From assembly GCA_020091685.1 (NCBI GenBank), contig CM034597.1, positions 30,182,388-30,246,387 on the forward strand: a stretch of DNA of 64,000 bases. Direction: 5' to 3'. The notes beneath the pieces were generated by a model that was given only the letters and a program-made list of their open reading frames with translations, did not search any database and had not been told where the DNA came from. The stretch is from Lutjanus erythropterus. Taxonomy: Eukaryota > Chordata > Actinopteri > Lutjaniformes > Lutjanidae. Position numbers and translations under genes: made by a program. Below are positions 36,201 to 50,000 of this stretch, in pieces; position 1 is the stretch's first letter; every line of letters starts with the position of its first letter.

Positions 36201-39200
36201 TGTGGAACATGTTTCTGTTAGAAGACGTCACTTATGACAGATTTTCCAAATGTTTCTTCATCGCTCCCATGGTAAAAGCGATGTCTGCGCCGCTACTGCT
36301 AACATTACACCATGCGTCATCTAACAGTGTTATTCTGTCGTTTTGTACTTTATTCACTTTATCAGCCACATGTGAGTAAGAAATGGCTAAAACTAATGTT
36401 ACAGATGGTCTGTAATTTGTTTCAGTTATTTTCTTTGGCCCAGACTGATGCAAAATAGATCAAGTGCTCATCTTACCTGCATATTACTCAAGTGAAATAA
36501 ATCCATGTCATAACCAGTTTAAGTTTTAAATCAAATTACTGATCATGCTGCTGAACAGTGATTAGTTATTAAATTAATATGGATCACAGCTCCTTTTGAA
36601 TTTGAGGTCCAGTATTTTTCTGATCAGGCATCTGGTATGAAGTCTATTAAACAGGGTGGAAATTTGACTGACTTTAAGATATCATATGCCACTATTATCA
36701 TTATTCTAATGTGCTTTATTTGTCTATTTTTCAGGATTATCAGTGAATAAAATATTGTAATATTAATGTGAATAATTAAAAAATAATTGATGGATTAATT
36801 GTTTGAAAAATAATCATTAGGTGCAGCCCTATCTGCTCCCTATTTTCCCATGTTTTTTGTCTAAGTGACTAACTGGGACAACAATTATTAAAACTGGTTC
36901 ACTGTTGAGCGAGACTGCTGCAGCCGTCAGCTGCAGAATGAGCTGCTCTGTAATCTCGTCAAAGTATGTCCTACTACCACCTTGATTCTACTGTGCACGT
37001 CACGTCTGCGAAGTGGTTTTGATCTGTTCTCTACACACATTTATGTCCCACCAGGAGCATATGAGAAGTGGAGCCTTTTGCCCTCCTGAACGTGTGAATG
37101 TGGCCAGATTTTCTGTTGATTTGGTCATTTGCCTTGCTTTGTGTTCTTCTCCCATGAGCAATTGAGCCTTTGCAAAGCCCTGCCCTCCTTAGTTACTGTT
37201 GCTACGCCTGTCAAGCTTTCAATTCTCATACGGCGTGTACCCGACTGTAATAATTATTAGATTTCCAAACGGTACCGATCAATTTTCTGTTGACTGACTA
37301 AGAGTAATCATTTCACTTCTAAATACAAAGGAGTGTATTTTAATTCTTGCTGCAAAGATCATGAGCAGTGTCATCAGGAATGTTTCAAATTTTCGCCAAA
37401 GAGGAAATACTTAAAATTTGTTTGCTTTTACCTGCATTAACACAAACACACAGCATGAGCATGTGTGTTCTCCCAGTTTAAAGTTCTGACGCTGCCTCCT
37501 CTGCTGTTTTAACCCCTCCCTCCTCAGGAGCGTCTGCTAATGAGCCTGCTGCCCAGGAATGTTGCCATGGAGATGAAGGAGGACTTCCTGAAGCCACCTG
37601 AGCGGATCTTTCACAAGATCTACATCCAGCGTCATGACAATGTCAGGTATGGGGGTGTCATGACAACTGCGGCGCTGCGGAGGTGTTTCGGAGGGGGCTG
37701 GAGTGTTTTGATCCAGGTGTCACCGCTGTGACGTCAAGGTCAAGAATAGAAGGAGGGCAATTAAGATCCGCCGCTAAACGCAGACGCAATCAAACTACGT
37801 AAAGGTTAGGAGGAGGAAATGGCCGCAGCAGCACTGTGGGCCTGTGCAGCGGCAGATTAAACGGTGGTCATCTCCTCTGTCTCGTCTGCTGTTTGTGGTG
37901 TTTTTGTTCTGGAGAGAGATTTCTGAATCTACATGAGAAATCTATTAACCCTTTAGACCCCAGCAGAGCTGCAGAAAGCTGATGCACGGAGAATCCTCAT
38001 TTAAAGGGACAGTTCACCCCTAAATCAAGAATACATATTTTTCCTCTAGCCTGTGGTGATTTTTGTCCATCTAAGGAGTTTTGGTGTGAGTTGCAGAGTT
38101 TTGGAGATATCATCTGCCTTCTCTCCAGTATAATGAGACAAGATAGCACTCTAGATGGCTTGCGCTGCTCAAAGGACCAGAAAAATAGATTTGAAAAATT
38201 CAAAACCAGCGTCTCCTTCCAGAAATCGTGACCGGGTTACTGAAGATAATCCACAGGCCTTGTTGTGAGCAGTTTCATGTAGGCACTACTTTCTTTCTGC
38301 AGTAGAATCTATCAGAATTATTTCCTTTTCTACTAGAGAGAAAGTAGTTTGTCCATGAAACTGATCATAACAAGGTCTGTGGATTCTCTTTAGGAACCAG
38401 GTCATGGTTTCTAGAAAGAGACACTGATTTTGGGTTTTTATTTTTCGGTGCTTTGAGCACCACAGGACTAGTGCCATGTTGTTACATTTTATTGGAGAGA
38501 AGGCAGACATCTGCACAGCCGATATCTCCAAAACTCTGCAACTCATACCAAAAAAATCTGGATGGATAAAAAAGCACTACATGTCAAAGGAAAAAATATG
38601 TATTTTTGATTTTGGGGTGAACTATCCCGTTAAATCAATCAAGGACTTGAGGTAATTTATCATCATTATACAACACAGTGTTGTACAACAGAATTAGAGT
38701 TCCTTATGCTAGTTAATTAAATATCACACAATAACAATAGAACAAGATGCGATATAAAACAAAATAAAATAAAACAACACGTATGTCTAAAGTTATTCAC
38801 ACAGAAATGATTTTGTAATGCCTTTTTTGAGGTTGAATATAAACCTATAACGTAACATACCTGTATTAAAACGTCTAAAATCGCCAGACGTGTGTTATAT
38901 GTTTTGTTGAGTTGTGTACATTACACTGAACAATCTTCAAAACAGGGAAAAGTAATTTAGTCAAGATAACGGTGAGTTTCCTGCTAGCAGTTGCTAGCCA
39001 GCCACTAGTTGCTAAAGCTTGCGGGAAAACATTGTATATGTAAGAGAGTGAGGAACGTGTCTAAACCTAACGCGAGTAAAACTTTAATATGACCTTGTCT
39101 GCCTACTTCTCAAAAGTAAGAACTGAACCTGTAGCAGCAGTGGAATTTACATTTTTACATTTTTTCCAACTCAATCCAAACAAACAGCTCTGTCTCAAAA

Positions 39201-42200
39201 TCAGAAAGAAATGCACAAGTTGTTTTTATAAGAAACTGAAATGAACAGAAATTAAATTACAAAATAGTGTTATGCTAGTCACATAAGTTCATGTACGTAA
39301 CATAACGTAAAGCGACGCAAGTATGTAAAGTATTGTAATCATCCGGTGCAACTTTATTGTGGCCGTGCAAGTAATGTTTATAGATGGTTACAAACTACAA
39401 ATCATCTGGTAATAATTAACAAATATTTAATGTAGTATATTAAAAGTTATAATGCATGCAATAATAGTTTATCAATTTAATCAGAATGTAATAGTGACTG
39501 TCTCTTATGAGCTATAATACATACAGACAACAACGGCCAGGAGAAGGTGGAGATCGACTCAATAATTGATTAATAATTAACTGATTAATAGTTGCGGCTA
39601 TACCTGGGGTTATGTCATTGTAAGATGGATTGATTGCTCACAAAAAATGAAATTTAAAGACACTCCCTTTGATTCTGTGAAGTAGTGACTGGCTTTTTTC
39701 CCCTCTCATGCATCATTTTTTGCAGCTCCATCCCTGAAAATGTTCTCAGCCTTTTCAGCAGCCACCTCAGCTGCACTTGTAATGAAGAAAATATTACAGA
39801 GCGTGAGAACCTGGCTGACTTTGAGCTGATTACATTCCAACGAGGCAGTAAAGAGAAGCCGAGAGCTGTATCAGTGCTGTTGAGTGTGGGAGTGGAGGGC
39901 TAGGTAGCATGTCAACAGCACTCCTGTCAAGAGACAATCCTCTCCACTCCCTGACTCGCTCTTTTTCTCTCCGTCTGTCTGTCTGTCTCTCTGCTCAGCT
40001 CCCACACTCAGCCTCGGCTCGGGAACATCACCTCCCGTTACACCAGGCTCGCTGCCGCTCTGGCGCTCATCCAAACATCACGCTGCTGCTGCACCCAGCG
40101 AGCCAGCTCCCGCCCGTCTCCAGGGAGCTGCTTCAAACACACACACGCACACAAACACATGGCAGGGGGAAAAAAAAAACAAAAAACAAAAACAAACAAA
40201 CATCAGCTTTATTTTGCCGAGCAGGGGCGTGACATCTCCCTGATCTGGCCCCCCTTTGATGTGGCCCCGAGAACGTTTGATCGCATACCTATTTAGCTCC
40301 GCCGCCGCACTGCCCCCCACCCCCACCCACCCCTCTGCGTCCCTTCTCCCCCCTCTGCCCTCCTCACCCAACACACACCACAGCAACCTGCAGCACGGCG
40401 CCATTCAAAGACAAATCACACAACAGAGCGCTTCTGTCGAGCAGCAGTCGTGATCCCGGCTTTACATACATCAGGCTCCTGAGCAGCTATACTGTGCTGC
40501 CAAAAAGAGCAACTCAGTCACGATGCAGAGGAAGGGCCCGCTTCACCGCTCTGGATAGAACCTCAGAATTTATTGGGTACCGAGTGAAATATTTCCTGAG
40601 CAGCGAATATCGAAAACTGCCGAGGATATTTGGTCAAATACATCTTTTTCACTGATCAGAGTTCCTGATTCAAAGCAAAATTTTGTAAATTTTACACCAG
40701 AGAGAGAGAAGTCCCTCCCCTTCCTGTGTGCACCACAAATACAGGATCCAAAAGGGTTCTTTCTGAGGGGCTGAGAACCCTTTTACTGAAGTCAGGATTT
40801 GTCAAGGGCTCTTTGTGAGATGAAGGGTTCCATTAAAAACCCTTTTCATCCAAAGAACCCTTTTTGGAAGAAAGATTTCTTCAAGGATTCTTAAAACCAT
40901 ACTTAAAAACCGTTCTCAGTAGAGCCCCATGTGTGGGTTCTAAGTAAAAGCCTTGGAATATAAAAGGGTTCCCAGTAGAACCACTTGGGTGGGTATCTAA
41001 GTAGGACCCTTGAGAATATAAAAAGGGTTCTCAGTAGAACCTCATGGGTGGGTTCTAGGTAAAAGAACAATTAGACAATTTACATATATTTTTTATATTT
41101 AATATTTATATATATTCATATGTATGTTTGTCAATCTAAAGTTAATTCTACACGTCTTTGAATGTCGCTGTTTGTCGTAAAAGTTTAAAAGACGACACAC
41201 CCAGAATAAGTGATGTCATGAGTTTCTTCCTCCAAAAGCTAACATTAGCCTCTGAAGCTATGATGACGTGTGTGTGTGTCTAAATGAAATTAACAGTTTT
41301 CTAAAGAAATAATGATATTGATAAAAGTTTTGTCTCTTGACTCTGAAACTCTGGTATCATATCAGCTGTAGTACAAAACATTTTAAATGCTCCTCAGCTC
41401 TACACACAGCTCCACCTCTGATGCTTTTACTCCACTGGGAGCAGTTTTTTTTTTCCTGAGAGTCAGTAAGATCCATAACACCTTGTTTTGTTGCCATCTG
41501 GCCTGCCTCTGAGCAAATGAATGAGGGGCTAAGTAGCTTTCAACACCTTCCTCATCCCCACCACAGCAGCTAGCCAGCAGCAGGCAATTTAGCTCTGTAA
41601 TTGATTTAGAGGTTGGCCTAAAAGACGCTTTCACTTATCAGGGATTGGATTACGGCACTCACTGCTTCACTTTTGATCGCCATTAGCCAATTTCGGTGTG
41701 ATCTTTGGGTATTTTGTGTCAGAAAAGGGGAGAAAGAACACTTGTCTGTGCAGTTAATACACCTCCTCTGCTGTTGTAGAATTCATTTTTTTAGTGCAGA
41801 GATTTTCACAGCAGATTATAACTTGTCTTTTTTTCCTCTTTCGGCAGCATCCTGTTCGCAGACATCGTGGGTTTCACCAGCTTGGCTTCTCAGTGCACTG
41901 CTCAGGAACTCGTCAAACTGCTGAACGAACTCTTTGGGAAGTTTGATGAGCTGGCTACAGTAAGTGCCCCTCCTGCCCCCACATTCATGACAACATGAAC
42001 AGTGTGAACAATGTGCAACAGATTCTCCACTGAATTCTTAACACAGCATGCAAGAAATCAAGTAAAACAACACTATTCAGATAGTATTTTGCTAGGGATA
42101 CTGTTAGCGAGGAAGCAAGCTAAGGTTAGCCAGCGAGCTGTAACTTAGCTGCACTGCATGGATTTGACAATGGTTGGTTCTTATCTTTAGCTGATAAATC

Positions 42201-42918
42201 AATTACTTTGCAAATGTCACGCTAGGCAATTTACGAGCCAGATCAGCCCTAGAAGTCCACATGAATTAGCTGTTGCTATCCACACAAAACAGTACTTTGC
42301 TAGCAATTTGTCTGTAGTAGCAAGCAAGCTAAAGTTAGCTAACATTAACCAGTTAAAACCACAATGGACTATATTTCACATGCTTTGCAGTAATTTTAGC
42401 TTTAATTTTGGCACTGTGCTGTGGTGGGTGCTGGTCGCTTGTTGACGTTAGCAGACTCCATTTCTAAACTAACACTAGCTCATGTTGCACACTGTTGGCA
42501 GTGTACTGGGTACTGATGAATATGCTAATCAAGAGGTGAAGTCCCTTCCCTTCTGGTGGATCACCAGAGGACCCTACTTCCCATGAGGCACAACAGAAGG
42601 AAGGGGACTTGTCCCAACCACAATGCACTGGTTGAAGGCGGTTCAACTTTTAAATAGAAGTATTTAAATTTTAGCTTCTGTTATGAGATCATGTCATCGA
42701 GCCATCTCAGTGGGGGAGGCAGGCTGGCGGCGAGTGACTCTGAACAGTTGGTGCGCTCCTGTTTTCCGCCTGTTGCTCTTCTGCTCTGCAGCATAAAAAG
42801 CCTCCAAAAACAACAACCAAAATGTTATTATTTAGTCCCGGAGCTCATTTATTATGCCAAGCCATATATTGATCCAATAGTTAAAGTGTAGTAAAAGCTG
42901 GAAAGACTGACTGACGTG

Positions 42919-42949
<31 letters not shown>

Positions 42950-43087
42950 TGAAGGTCAAGAAGGAGAAGGAACTGGAAGGGTGAGACAGGGAAAGATGAG
43001 TGAACCGATTTTTAGACAGAGAGGAGATAAGGCCTGAAGAGGTGAAGTGTGTGTGTAGCACTAGTGAGACTACTCCACTTGATAGAG

Positions 43088-43122
<35 letters not shown>

Positions 43123-44000
43123 TAGCATTCACTGTACGTCAGTAAGCCTGTGTAGCGTTGTTCTCTGGGAAAGAAGATTAGGTGAGTGATAGGTTATCTG
43201 CCACCAGACTACTATAATCATATTAATACTGCATCAGAGACTCATACACACACAAACACACACACACACACACCGTTTTATCATCAGCTGTGGAGGTGTA
43301 GTACAGTAGGCCTTGTACTACCTCAGCACACGCTCATACACACAAGCACAGTTAAATAACAAACTTGGTGCAGCTCTGGGACTTTCTACCTTATATCAGG
43401 ATCTTCATCGCAGATAAACAAGTAGTATACTTTATTAGGGCTGGCCAATATATCGATATTATATCGCATCGTGATATAAGGACAGATATTGTCATAGATT
43501 TTGGATATCGCTGTATCATGATAAGAGAAGTGTTGTCTTTTCCTGTAATTTAAAGGCTGTATTACAGTAAAGTGATGTCATTTTCTGAACTTATCAGACT
43601 GTTCTAGCTGTTCTATTATTTGTCTTTACCCTCTTAGTCATTATATCCACTTCACTGATGATTACTGATGAAAAATCTCATTGTGTTAATTAGGCATGTT
43701 AATAATTAATTGATTAATGAACGTTAAAAATTTAACCAATTAAACATGAATTAATTGATAATTAATACATAGTCTAAAAATGACAGTAATTGTGCATAAT
43801 TGTAATTGTATTGTCTGGCCATGTCATTTGTTGAATAAAGAAACTTAAAATGAGGAGGAAAAAAGTGAAGCATTGCTAAGTGATAAGCTAACCAGCTAAC
43901 CGAGCTAGCTTGCTTGTATTAGTGTGAACTTACACTAACAAATCAAAACTTAAGAGTTTGAGTTGTGCTCAAAACGCAAAAAATCTATCGTAGTTGTCTC

Positions 44001-44041
<41 letters not shown>

Positions 44042-47000
44042 GTGCAGAGTTAATTAAGTCAGTTTTAATTTGTTATTTGATGAGTTTCGTGCCATGACTG
44101 ACAGCTGAGCTCTACTGCACAGACTCTGGCTTCAGATGACGTCACCAGTACAAAATGGCAGCACTCATATCTGGGATATTTTGGCCTCAGTTTTGTACAG
44201 CGGGAGGAAGTGGCTTACTGACTTAAGGGGGTGGGGAAGCAGTTGCCACTCTTTGGTGCCCCTATGCTTGAAAAAACCCTGCAAAAGTGCCCTCTTGGAT
44301 ACTCCAGTGGTAGAGAAAACATGATAAGGTGCCCTCCAGGATGTCGCAATGTCCAAGAAAATGTGATAAAGTGCCCTAAAGGGTACCTTTACCTGAAAAT
44401 ACAATGTGAAAACTTACAGGCAATTAAATGATCCGCAGCCTTTTAATTTTAAAAAGTTAACTTCATTAATTAATGAATTCATCAATTTGAAAACATCATG
44501 CAGTGTCCTGCCTGTATGAGAATAAAAAATGAAGTGGTCTCCAGCAGTGGAGAGCAGCTTCACTGCTGCACCGTGAGCTCAGAGGAAAGACATCACTGTG
44601 CAGGACACAGAGGGGACACAGAGTTTTGAGATGAAACAGAGCGAGTGAGCGGCAGATTTAACATCGAAATTTGGAGTAATTGTTGAAACACGAGGTCTGT
44701 GATTCCCTAAGGACATAAACAAGAGCAGCTTCTCATTTCTAGCTGACGACGGTGGATTTAGTCGGCAAAATTAATGGCTCACAAGCAGATTTCAGAAGTG
44801 TAGCTGGCTAAAGTAAGCTAATTCTAATGCTAACTTGACTTGAGCCAGCTGAGAGTCTCTAGCTGATGTTTTAATGTTTCTATCTGACACGTTTTAAAAC
44901 AAGAACCCTGTGACAGTGTTTATGTAAAGTTAGCTAACAGCTGTGTACACGATATAACGTTAATGCTAAAAGACTGAGGCTAAAGCTAGCTAACATCTCA
45001 GCAAACACTGGTCAGATGGTGAAATACAGCAGGTCTATCTATATGACAGATGACAGAAATGCACTCATTAATGTGGGAAATGGAAGCACAGGGACTCGAT
45101 TAGTGCAGCGGACCTAAGCTTAGCTTAGCAAAGGGTCAATTATTTAGACATAAAATCAAAACATGATTGTGACATACACCTCCTTGTTAACTGTTGATAA
45201 CTCTAGCGTGCGCACACTGTAAACTGTCTGGGTGCTGCACTCCATCAACATCAGGTTAATTAACATTTAAGAAAATCAAGTTTTGACTTTTATGAATCAA
45301 TTCAAAATCTTCCATGTACGCATCATGATGCATCTAAGAATCGAGTATTCCTCCCACCACTACTTTCCAGTGGATAAAACATGATGAAATGTTTGAAGTG
45401 CCAGTGAGGGTGCCCTTCCAGTGAAGAAAACGTAATGAAGTGCACTCTAGGGCGTCTCTCCAATGCTGTTAATATGGTGAAGTGCTCTCTAAGGGGCTGC
45501 TTGAGTGGTGAATTACTCATTAGAGTGCCCTTCCAATGAAGAAAATGTGATGCACTGCCCTCTCGAATGCCCCCCGAAAATGTGGTGCCCTCCAGGGGGC
45601 CCTACCAGTGGAGAAAACACAGTGCCATACAGGCTGCCATGCATGCCAGAAAATGAGCAACCTACATGTCTTTAAATGGCTTTAAATAATTAATAGTTCC
45701 TGTTTTTATTACAGTGGAATTGCAGCTGTTTCACCATAAATGCATCATGACTTTTGGTGCACTGGTGCCCTTTTTATATTTTCGCCCGTCCTTCTCAGGC
45801 AGCCTGAGTCTGCCACTGCACAGCATCCATCTTTATTTATGTCAAGTACAGTCCACGTAACAATGATTTTTAATTGTTATACAATACACAATGTCAAATA
45901 GATCTCATCAGGAGCTTTCGAATAATAAGAACGGTGATATAAATCTGAGTCTTGCCCATAATGTCAGTTACACCACAGTCACTCTCCTCCCTCAGTGTGC
46001 CTCTTGCCTGAACTCTTCTTCTGTGAGGCCAAGAGATCTCTTCAGACAGTTTACTCTTGCTTTCCAAATGCGCGCGCACACACACACATACACACACACA
46101 CAGAAAAGTCACATGATCAGCAGGATTATCCCTCTTCAGTTCATTCTGCATCTCAGCAATCAGTCATGGCTTAACGCGGGGAGAGAGACAGAGGGAGAGA
46201 AAGAGCAAGATACAAGGTGATATGTGGCTCGCTATCAGTGCTCCAGCACTCAGAAAGCCATTATATGGAAATCTTGTGATGAGGATATATTGTGTGCATG
46301 TGTGTGTGTGCGTGTGTGTAGCAGCAGCTGCATCCTAATTGAGATTTATACCCTGTCGTGTTAGCGAAGGAGAAATTCACTTTCAAACCGGCTCTGTCAC
46401 AGCTGCTGAGCCTGTCTGACTGCTGTATGCTACACAACACATTTACTCCCCGGAGGCTCAACCTAAACTTAACCTCAGCAGACAAATGCCAACTTAAACC
46501 AAAAAAAAAATCATCTAACCATAATGAAGACATAAAGAAATAAATCAAGATGCTGAATTAGACAAATGTCCACAATCAGCTGGTTTAAAGTCTCTCCAAA
46601 AACGAGCACAGATACCTCTCTCTCGAGACGTGGCTTTCTGTCAGCTGATAATTTCTCCCTCATTTCTGCTCAAACACACGCACACACACACATACACACA
46701 CACTCAGTTTCTGTTCCTAGCACTGGGATAATCATCCACGTTCTGAATTCTCATATCCTCCCACGCCAGAATCTTTCTGCTCCCGTGAGCAGAAAACCAG
46801 AGCACCCCGTCTCCTCTCTTCTCATCTCCGCCTCTTACCCTGCAGTTGTCATGAATCCTCTGTATTTGTGTGTGTGTGCATGTGTATGTGTGTTTGTCAC
46901 TCAGAGGCTGCCTGCGGGCTGAGCTTTGTAGGGTCTACCGTTATGATTTTCTGATGACTGTGAGTGATACGGTGCCAAATGGAAACCCAGAGTGTGAGAC

Positions 47001-50000
47001 TAAACTGAAGTACCTGTACTGTACGTCTGCATGCATCCATGCTGCTGTTTGTGCGTTTCTGCAGGTGTATTTGTGTGTGTTCATGTGTTATAAAGGTGTG
47101 CATATGTCGTTTGTGTGTCATCGTTGCAGAGTTTGTGCACAATGTGCACTGTGACAAATAGCTGATCTGTCTGGGAATGTGTGGGCGGGATTCTACTTCA
47201 AGAGCATGTCGGAGCAATTAGAGTTGGCCTCAACTACAAACACACACACATGGCTGCACAAGTACACACATCTGATTTACATGAGCAGAGATGAGCATCA
47301 GTGCAGTTTCTGTAGTCAGGTCTCCTGTAACACCAGTAAAGAACAACACTCCCTTTCTTAACGTTAAATGTGAGTAAATTTCAGCTGTTAAATGTAAACA
47401 TGGTCGATAGATTGTGATTTAATCCCACAAACTTTTGATTCTTTCCAAACAAAAACCAAGTAATCAAGTTTAGCTTTTTATCACTGAAAGAACAGCTTTA
47501 AAAATAGCAATGGTTCTATCATAATTATTGAAGGAGAAACATGCAAGTCCCTAACATTCAACATGAGAACGCTGTAATGCTGAAAGTTTGCAAAAACACT
47601 GCACATCACGTCAGTTTTATTTCAGCAGCGTCATTTTGTTACTGTACCTAAAAGTAGTGAATAAAATGACTGAATAAAATACTAAAGTAGCTGTTGCTAT
47701 GCATTCAGTTAGTGCCATGATTAAATAATGAATGAAATAAGATGTTAAGAATAAATTAACAGAGCCTCTGAAAACTGCAAACAGCACAAATGCCTTTAAA
47801 TCAACATCCTTCACAAGAGAAACTGAACCTTGTAACTGTGAATTTTGAGTTTTGACCCTTTGAGGTTGCTGTAGCTGCTCCGTGTGGATGTATGTGAAGT
47901 GTTAAGTAGTACATTTGTTGAGGTAATATTACCAAATTACCATGGTAATTTTCACTGGCTCATCAGTAGGAATTCCCATTATATGTTAACATCAAGCTAA
48001 CAGACCAAGCTCTATTTCAGATTCAGTGATCAAAAATTTCGATACAGGAACCATAACACACAGAACTATGTTACTTATTATCTCAACTAAAGATTATGGG
48101 TCAGCAAAACCTTTTAAAGTTAATTTCAGAACTTAATAGTTTGAGTTGGGCTCCACACTCAAAAATCTATGGTAGTCTGCTGACTTGAAATTTTGACTTT
48201 TCTCAACAATTTTTTTACAGTGTTGATAAATTACCTGCCATGTTAACAGCAGATCAGGTGCACAGATGAATGCAGCACGCACAGTTATTTCTTACTGTAT
48301 ATTGATTATTTTCCAACCAAGTACTGCTCTTATTTTTCAGGACTTTATTTCAGATCCTGTCTGTCTCTGTGTGTGTGTGTCTGCAGGAGAATCACTGCAG
48401 GCGGATAAAGATCCTGGGTGACTGTTACTACTGTGTGTCAGGACTGACCCAACCCAAGGCAGACCACGCCCACTGCTGTGTGGAGATGGGACTCGACATG
48501 ATCGACACGATCGCGTGAGTCACGCACACACCTACGTCTTCTCTGTAACATGCATATGGGCGCCCACACATCTGCACAGGTCAACACACAGAGTTTAATT
48601 TTATCAGCATGAAGACGGAGAGATGAAGAGGAACTTTCAGTCCAGTATGTTTGTCTGTCTGGTTGTTTCTAGAACATTTCAGAAACTCATCAGACTTCAG
48701 TGACATTTGGTGGAAAGTTTGGGCCAAAAGTAAAAGAACTGATAGAAACAGATTGTTGCCATATTTATTTTTTTGTGTCATAGTTCTTTCAGCAGTACTG
48801 CCACGAATTTCACCAACTTTGATGCATACTGTATTTAATAAACGGTGGTATTCAATGCAAGTTTGGTCCCGTTTTTCAGTCAAATCAGATTTGGCCGCTC
48901 AATGAGAATATTTGATGAATCAACTTTTTTTTTTTCAATTAAGCGCAATGCAATTAATTCTTACAACAGCCTACATGAATATTTTTTACCATTGAGACTC
49001 ATGTCTTTCTTCATCATCTGTGATATGAAAGCACCAGATTTTCAAACAGTCGTAAAGTAAAACTGTGTGTGGTCCTATAACTCAATTATAAAATCCCAGC
49101 GCACCATAGAGCAGCCGCTGTCCGCTGCGACCTGACCTGCATGATCCGTGCTACTTCACACCATAAATGAACAGTTTATTTTGACCAAACCGAGAGTTGG
49201 TGATTGTTGGAACAGTGGAAAGATAAACCATGATGGTTTTGTTGAGTTTTATTTAGTTTCTGTTGAGTCTGAATGAAGCTGACGACGATGTTTTTCAAAG
49301 GGAATCTGGTTAGTTTGGCGAGAGCGATAAAACAGCTGTTCCTATTTAAACAAAATGTATCCTACTCTTTAAAAGAAGGTCTCTCACTGTAGCGATCCTT
49401 TCCATAATGTTGTCAGACACTTTGAACAACAAACTGAGCTTGTCAGTGACAACAACAAGCACAAGCAAGCAATATAGGCGACACCTGCCCTGCAGGCTCT
49501 GCAGTGCGCTGGGGTGAACTGGGTGGCAGTGCGTCACTGACGGTGCAAAACACTTTTTCCAAATAAGTTCTGATGTAGTGACTATTTAATTTACATGACT
49601 GATCAGCTGTTTTCAGTCTGTCAGAAGAAGAATGAAAAGGTGAAAAGGTGAAGGTGAAATTAGCATGGGAATCGATAAGCAGAATCAAAATTCAGTTACT
49701 TAATGATACCTTAAGAATCTTTATTTTGGAGCAAGCTGCACTTTGATCTGACACACACATTCTGCTATAGGGGAAAAAACACGCTGCCCTTTTTGCATTT
49801 CTTTAAACCAATCACAAACAGTTTGGCCGGCACTAACACAGCATGCAGCGATGCTGCTGCAGCAAAATATTGTTGAGGGGTAATTTGTTTTGGTGGAACA
49901 TTTGCGTGTCAGGAGGCGAGCACTGGCATTAAAATGACTTCATCAATGCAAATAACAGCTGTTAGCTTGCTTATATTCTTACCATTAGCGTCCAAGGTGC

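Larger units (their letters stand above)
37647..41847 (+). other. adcy1: adcy1 intron 3
   Basis: This is a 4.2-kb intron, donor GTATGG and acceptor CGGCAG. A TGACGTCA palindrome lies at 37729-37736. A complete TTAA MITE family 2 copy is at 38001-38633. A GGGCTGCAAC-family terminus is near 39550-39603. A C-rich, CpG-bearing stretch spans about 39890-40560, and a minisatellite of about 57-bp units spans 40911-41068. No other exon is supported. Confidence 0.85.
41960..48386 (+). other. adcy1: adcy1 intron 4
   Basis: This is a 6.4-kb intron. It holds (GT)15 at 43091-43121, a short CA tract (43248-43273), an ATATCG-rich MITE fragment (43437-43690), a T34 run at 44004-44037 ending an inverted AGTTGAGAC-family copy, a TGACGTCA at 44137-44144, and GGGCA-type repeat blocks (44240-44400 and 45360-45818). 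A TAGCTAAC-rich block spans about 44800-45130. It ends at (TG)6 before the acceptor. No other exon is supported. Confidence 0.85.
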
